64,000 bases of DNA, taken from an uncultured Pelagibacteraceae bacterium. GTDB taxonomy: Bacteria; Pseudomonadota; Alphaproteobacteria; Pelagibacterales; Pelagibacteraceae. The translations under genes were made by a program, and so were the position numbers. Shown in pieces: positions 60,320 through 64,000 of the stretch. Location of the stretch: the NCBI GenBank assembly GCA_902610975.1, contig CACLXL010000002.1:1-64000 (forward strand), given 5' to 3'. The notes beneath the pieces were generated by a model that had not been told where the DNA came from, did not search any database, and saw only the letters and a program-made list of their open reading frames with translations. Position 1 is the stretch's first letter. Every line of letters begins with the position of its first letter.

Positions 60320-61679
60320 GGCTAAAAATATTTTCTACAGCTTTTAACTCTTCTCTTTTTGCAAGAAAAACTATTAAATCGTCTTTTTCAAATATAAAAT
60401 TTGATCTTGGAATAATTACCTTGTCTTTTCTAATAATTGCACCAATTCTTATATCCTCTGGCAAATTTGAATCTCTTATTTTTTTATTTAATAGCTCAGA
60501 CTTTTCTAGAATTTTAGCTTCAATAAATTCAAATTGACCATCTAATACTGAATAAACTGTACCAATGGTTCCCTTATGTACATGCTCCATTATTCTTGAA
60601 ACAGTTGTCATTCTTGGATCAACTAAATCATCGATATTAAGAGAGTCCTGAAGTAAATTATAATTAGATTTGGTAACTATAGCTATAGTCCTTTTCCTTT
60701 GCCCTGATTTCTCAGCTAAAACACAAGCCATCATATTATTTTCATCATCATTTGTTAAAGCCAAAACAGTTTCAGATCCCTCAAGGTTTGCCTCTTTTAA
60801 AATTTCCTCATCTAGTGCATCACCATTAATAACTATTGAGGATGATAATTCATTTGCTATCTCTTCTGCTCGTTTTTTATCTTTTTCAATTATTTTAATT
60901 CTTAAATCATTAAAATTTTCTTCAAGCATTTTTGCTAAATTTAAACCTATATTGCCCCCTCCGATAATTAGTACATTTTTTGAAATTTTTTCTTCATGAC
61001 CAAATGCCTTTAGTATTGGATTAAGTTGATCACTGCTAACCACAACATAAACATTGTCATCTTCAAGTATTTGATCATTTTTTTTTAAATAAATAAATTT
61101 ATCTTTTCTTAATGCACCTACAATATTTGCTTTAAAATCTGGAAATTTTTCTGTTAATTTTTTAAGAGGAATATTTTTAATTGGACAATTTTTTTCAATA
61201 GATATTTCTAACATTTTAACCTTATTATTTCCGAAAGGAACATTATCTAAAGCACCTGGGGCCTCTAACCTTCTATAAAGAGACCTCGCTACTTCAATTT
61301 CTGGCGAAATAATTACATCAATAGGAATATTAGATTTATTGAAAAGTTTTCCCCATTTTCCTTCAAGAAAATCTTTAGTTCTTATTCTTGCAATTTTCTT
61401 TGAAACATTAAACAAAGAGCTTGCGAGTTGACACACTATCATATTAGTTTCGTCATTTCTTGTAACTGCTATAATCATATCTGCTTTTTCTGCTCCAGCA
61501 TTTTCTAAAACCGTAGGTAACGTAGCTCTCCCTACTATTCCTTTAACGTCTTGAGTATCATTAATTTTTTTAATGTCTTCAGATGACTGATCGATAACTG
61601 TTACAGAATGACCTTGAGCAGATAATTGTTTGCTAATTGAAAAGCCGACTTTGCCAGCTCCACATATTATTATATTCAT
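60306..61679 (-). CDS. trkA: Trk system potassium uptake regulatory protein TrkA
   Basis: Two Rossmann/RCK-N domains (IICGAGKVGFSISKQL; LIIGGGNIGLNLAKML). Confidence 0.96.
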   Translation of the reverse strand: MNIIICGAGKVGFSISKQLSAQGHSVTVIDQSSEDIKKINDTQDVKGIVGRATLPTVLENAGAEKADMIIAVTRNDETNMIVCQLASSLFNVSKKIARIRTKDFLEGKWGKLFNKSNIPIDVIISPEIEVARSLYRRLEAPGALDNVPFGNNKVKMLEISIEKNCPIKNIPLKKLTEKFPDFKANIVGALRKDKFIYLKKNDQILEDDNVYVVVSSDQLNPILKAFGHEEKISKNVLIIGGGNIGLNLAKMLEENFNDLRIKIIEKDKKRAEEIANELSSSIVINGDALDEEILKEANLEGSETVLALTNDDENNMMACVLAEKSGQRKRTIAIVTKSNYNLLQDSLNIDDLVDPRMTTVSRIMEHVHKGTIGTVYSVLDGQFEFIEAKILEKSELLNKKIRDSNLPEDIRIGAIIRKDKVIIPRSNFIFEKDDLIVFLAKREELKAVENIFSLGSI

Positions 61680-61680
61680 T

Positions 61681-63048
61681 TTAATTTATCCCTTTTATCC
61701 CGAGCTCTTTTAATTTTCGATGTAGTGCAGATCGTTCCATACCGATAAAATCAGCTGTTTTAGAGACATTGCCGTGATTTTTTTTGAGTTGAGTAGTTAA
61801 ATACTCTTTTTCAAAATGTTTTCTCGCCTCTTTAAGAGGTGATGTAAAAGATTTTTCTATTAAATTGCTATTTGAGTCGGATGGTGAAGATGGGTTAAGA
61901 ATATCTTCGATTAACTTGTTTATGTTAGATTTAGACTCATTTGATGATAGTATAGTAATTCTCTCTACTAAATTTCTTAATTCTCTTACATTTCCTGGCC
62001 AGTTATATGTATACAAATTGTCATTTTTGATATCTATTTTAGGTTGTTGAACTCCATTTATATCTGCTAGTTTTTTTTTAAAATATTCAATTAATAAAGG
62101 AATATCCTCAGTTCTAGAACTTAAAGATGTGAGTTCGATTGGCATTACATTTAGTCTATGAAACAAATCCTCTCTAAATTTATTAATTTTTACCAAATCG
62201 TCTAAATTTTTTGATGTTGATGAAATTAATCTTATATTTACATTAATATTTTTTGAACCATTAAGTCTTTTAAATTTTTGATCAATTAAAACTCTTAGAA
62301 CATTTGCTTGTGTCACGTAAGGGATTTCAGAAACCTCATCAATTAATAATGTTCCTTTATTAGCTCTTTCAAGAGCACCAAATGATATGCTTCCATCTTC
62401 TAATTCTTCACCAAATAATTCTTTTTCGTAAGTATTTTCTTTTAGTAATGCTGCATTTATTATTACAAAAGGTTCTTTAGCTCTCAAAGAATTCTTATGT
62501 ATTTTTCTTGCTACTAATTCTTTTCCAGCTCCTGTAGGTCCAGAGATAAGAACTCTACTTTCTGAGGATGATAATTTTTCTATTATTTTTTTGATTTTTA
62601 CAATTGACGGACTTTTACCTACAAGTTCAAATGAATGAAATAATTTGTTTTCAATTATATCTTTTTCTTTTTGTAATTGAGAGGATTCCAAGGCTCTGTT
62701 TACGTAATTTAAAATTTTTTCTTTTGAAAATGGTTTTTCTATAAATTCATAAGCTCCTAGTCTAGTAGCTTCAACAGCAATTTGTACGGTAGCATGTCCT
62801 GAGATCATGATAACCGGTGTCAATTTATCTTTTTTAGTTACAAGTTTTAAAAGATCAATGCCATCCTTATCGGCTTTATCCAATTTGATGTCTATTATAG
62901 CAAGATCAGGTAGTTTTTTATTTATTTCAAAAACAGCCTGATCAAAGTTCGCTGCAGTTCTGACGTCAAAATTTTGTTCCCTTAATATATTGCTTACAAG
63001 AGTTCGAATATCTGGATTATCGTCAATGACTAAGATTTCTTTATGCAT
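61681..63048 (-). CDS. ntrX: nitrogen-regulation-type response regulator NtrX (receiver-AAA-Fis HTH)
   Basis: ILVIDDNPDIR, GPTGAGKELVARKIH, GTLLIDEVSEIP, C-terminal Fis helix; trkA adjacent. Confidence 0.93.
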   Translation of the reverse strand: MHKEILVIDDNPDIRTLVSNILREQNFDVRTAANFDQAVFEINKKLPDLAIIDIKLDKADKDGIDLLKLVTKKDKLTPVIMISGHATVQIAVEATRLGAYEFIEKPFSKEKILNYVNRALESSQLQKEKDIIENKLFHSFELVGKSPSIVKIKKIIEKLSSSESRVLISGPTGAGKELVARKIHKNSLRAKEPFVIINAALLKENTYEKELFGEELEDGSISFGALERANKGTLLIDEVSEIPYVTQANVLRVLIDQKFKRLNGSKNINVNIRLISSTSKNLDDLVKINKFREDLFHRLNVMPIELTSLSSRTEDIPLLIEYFKKKLADINGVQQPKIDIKNDNLYTYNWPGNVRELRNLVERITILSSNESKSNINKLIEDILNPSSPSDSNSNLIEKSFTSPLKEARKHFEKEYLTTQLKKNHGNVSKTADFIGMERSALHRKLKELGIKGIN

Positions 63049-63955
63049 TTATTTTAGGTAACGAAATAGTTATTAAAGCTCCTGTTTGTTTTTTTAAATT
63101 TTTGATTGTAAAATTTCCATAGTGTTCGTTAATAATTTTTGTTATAATTGGTAATCCTAATCCAGTTCCTTTTTTTTTTGTAGTGAAATAGGGTGTCATT
63201 GCTTTTTTAGCATCAGTAATACCTGGTCCATTATCTTTAAACTTACAGATTATATAGTCATTATTCTCATCAATTTCTATGTCAATATTCCCCTTAAATT
63301 CTGGGTCTTTTATTAACATTTCTTCAAAAGCTTCTTCTGAATTCTTAAATAAATTAATAAAAACTCTATTTATTTGATCTTCATCTCCTTTAACATAACT
63401 ATTTTTTATTTTATTTACTAATTTGATTTCATTTTTAGAGGACATTTTTATAAATTCTAAAGATTTTTTAACAACTGTGATAAGATTAATCTTTTTAAGT
63501 ATTGGTCTTGGCATTCTTGCAAAATTGGAAAATTCATTCACAAGATTCTCAATATCCTTAATTTGTCTGTTGATGGTTTCTAAATATTTTTCAAATTCTT
63601 GACTTTGGTTAGTAAATTTTTTTTTGTATTTTTCTCTTAAACTATCAATGGATAATTGTATTGGTGTTAATGGATTTTTAATTTCATGTGCTAGTTTTCT
63701 TGCAACTGTTTCCCAAGCTTCATATCGCTCTGTGATAAGCAATTTATCTTGTTGTTCTTTAAGTCTTTCTATCATCAAATTAAAATTTTTAATAAGTTGT
63801 TTCAATTCATCGTCAGTTTCTATTTCTGGTACCTTCACATCTAATGCACCTTTACTTATTGAGTCAGATGCTCCGATTAAATTTACAATTGGTTTAGTCA
63901 ATCTCGACGCAAAAGAAATAGCGATAGACGTAGATAGAAATAACAATAATGTCAC
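63041..63955 (-). CDS. ntrY: NtrY-like sensor histidine kinase, N-terminal part probably cut by window end
   Basis: HAMP segment, KLAHEIKNPLTPIQLSID H-box, GTGLGLPII; upstream of ntrX. Confidence 0.9.
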   Translation of the reverse strand: MTLLLFLSTSIAISFASRLTKPIVNLIGASDSISKGALDVKVPEIETDDELKQLIKNFNLMIERLKEQQDKLLITERYEAWETVARKLAHEIKNPLTPIQLSIDSLREKYKKKFTNQSQEFEKYLETINRQIKDIENLVNEFSNFARMPRPILKKINLITVVKKSLEFIKMSSKNEIKLVNKIKNSYVKGDEDQINRVFINLFKNSEEAFEEMLIKDPEFKGNIDIEIDENNDYIICKFKDNGPGITDAKKAMTPYFTTKKKGTGLGLPIITKIINEHYGNFTIKNLKKQTGALITISLPKINA

Positions 63956-64000
63956 TACAATGATATAAATTATCGCAAAAGTTACCTTTATACCTGTTTG

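Noticed and set aside
1-64000. Prophage, transposon, CRISPR or toxin-antitoxin island
   Set aside because: No integrase, transposase, cas gene, regular direct-repeat array or TA pair seen; gene content is housekeeping plus transport

Overview
AT-rich, densely packed chromosomal window from a streamlined alphaproteobacterium. The marine SAR11/Pelagibacter or AEGEAN-169/HIMB59 type is an inference from base composition, protein character and gene order. No mobile element, CRISPR array, rRNA or prophage is visible. Contents, left to right: partial tRNA-Lys; tgt-ppi-coaD-gyrA-ssb // uvrA; a PuuD-N-like membrane protein; yajC-secD-secF; the conserved alphaproteobacterial block dgt-argS-(small membrane protein)-nagZ-scpA-scpB-tatABC-serS; erpA-xthA; manC, ilvD, valS; a sugar ABC transporter with a cytosolic GH63-like glycosidase; tRNA-Cys and tRNA-Asn; an XRE regulator; a cysteine synthase; an AapJQMP-type amino-acid transporter; zapE, galE, tRNA-Arg; a Fur-boxed FbpABC-type iron operon; pfkA // pyk; gapA; a glycerol ABC transporter (GlpSTPQUV-like) with glpK and gpsA; trkH-trkA-ntrX-ntrY (partial). 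Most notable observations: (1) a compact glycerol-plus-glycolysis region in which gpsA occupies the place expected for glpD and the two ABC ATPases carry complementary motif degeneracy; (2) a sugar transporter with a GH63-like enzyme that may scavenge glucosyl- or mannosylglycerate; (3) a 58-aa CxxC micro-ORF, missed by the ORF track, inside the Fur-controlled iron operon; (4) the same architecture, SBP gene then hairpin then permeases/ATPases, in three unrelated ABC operons.
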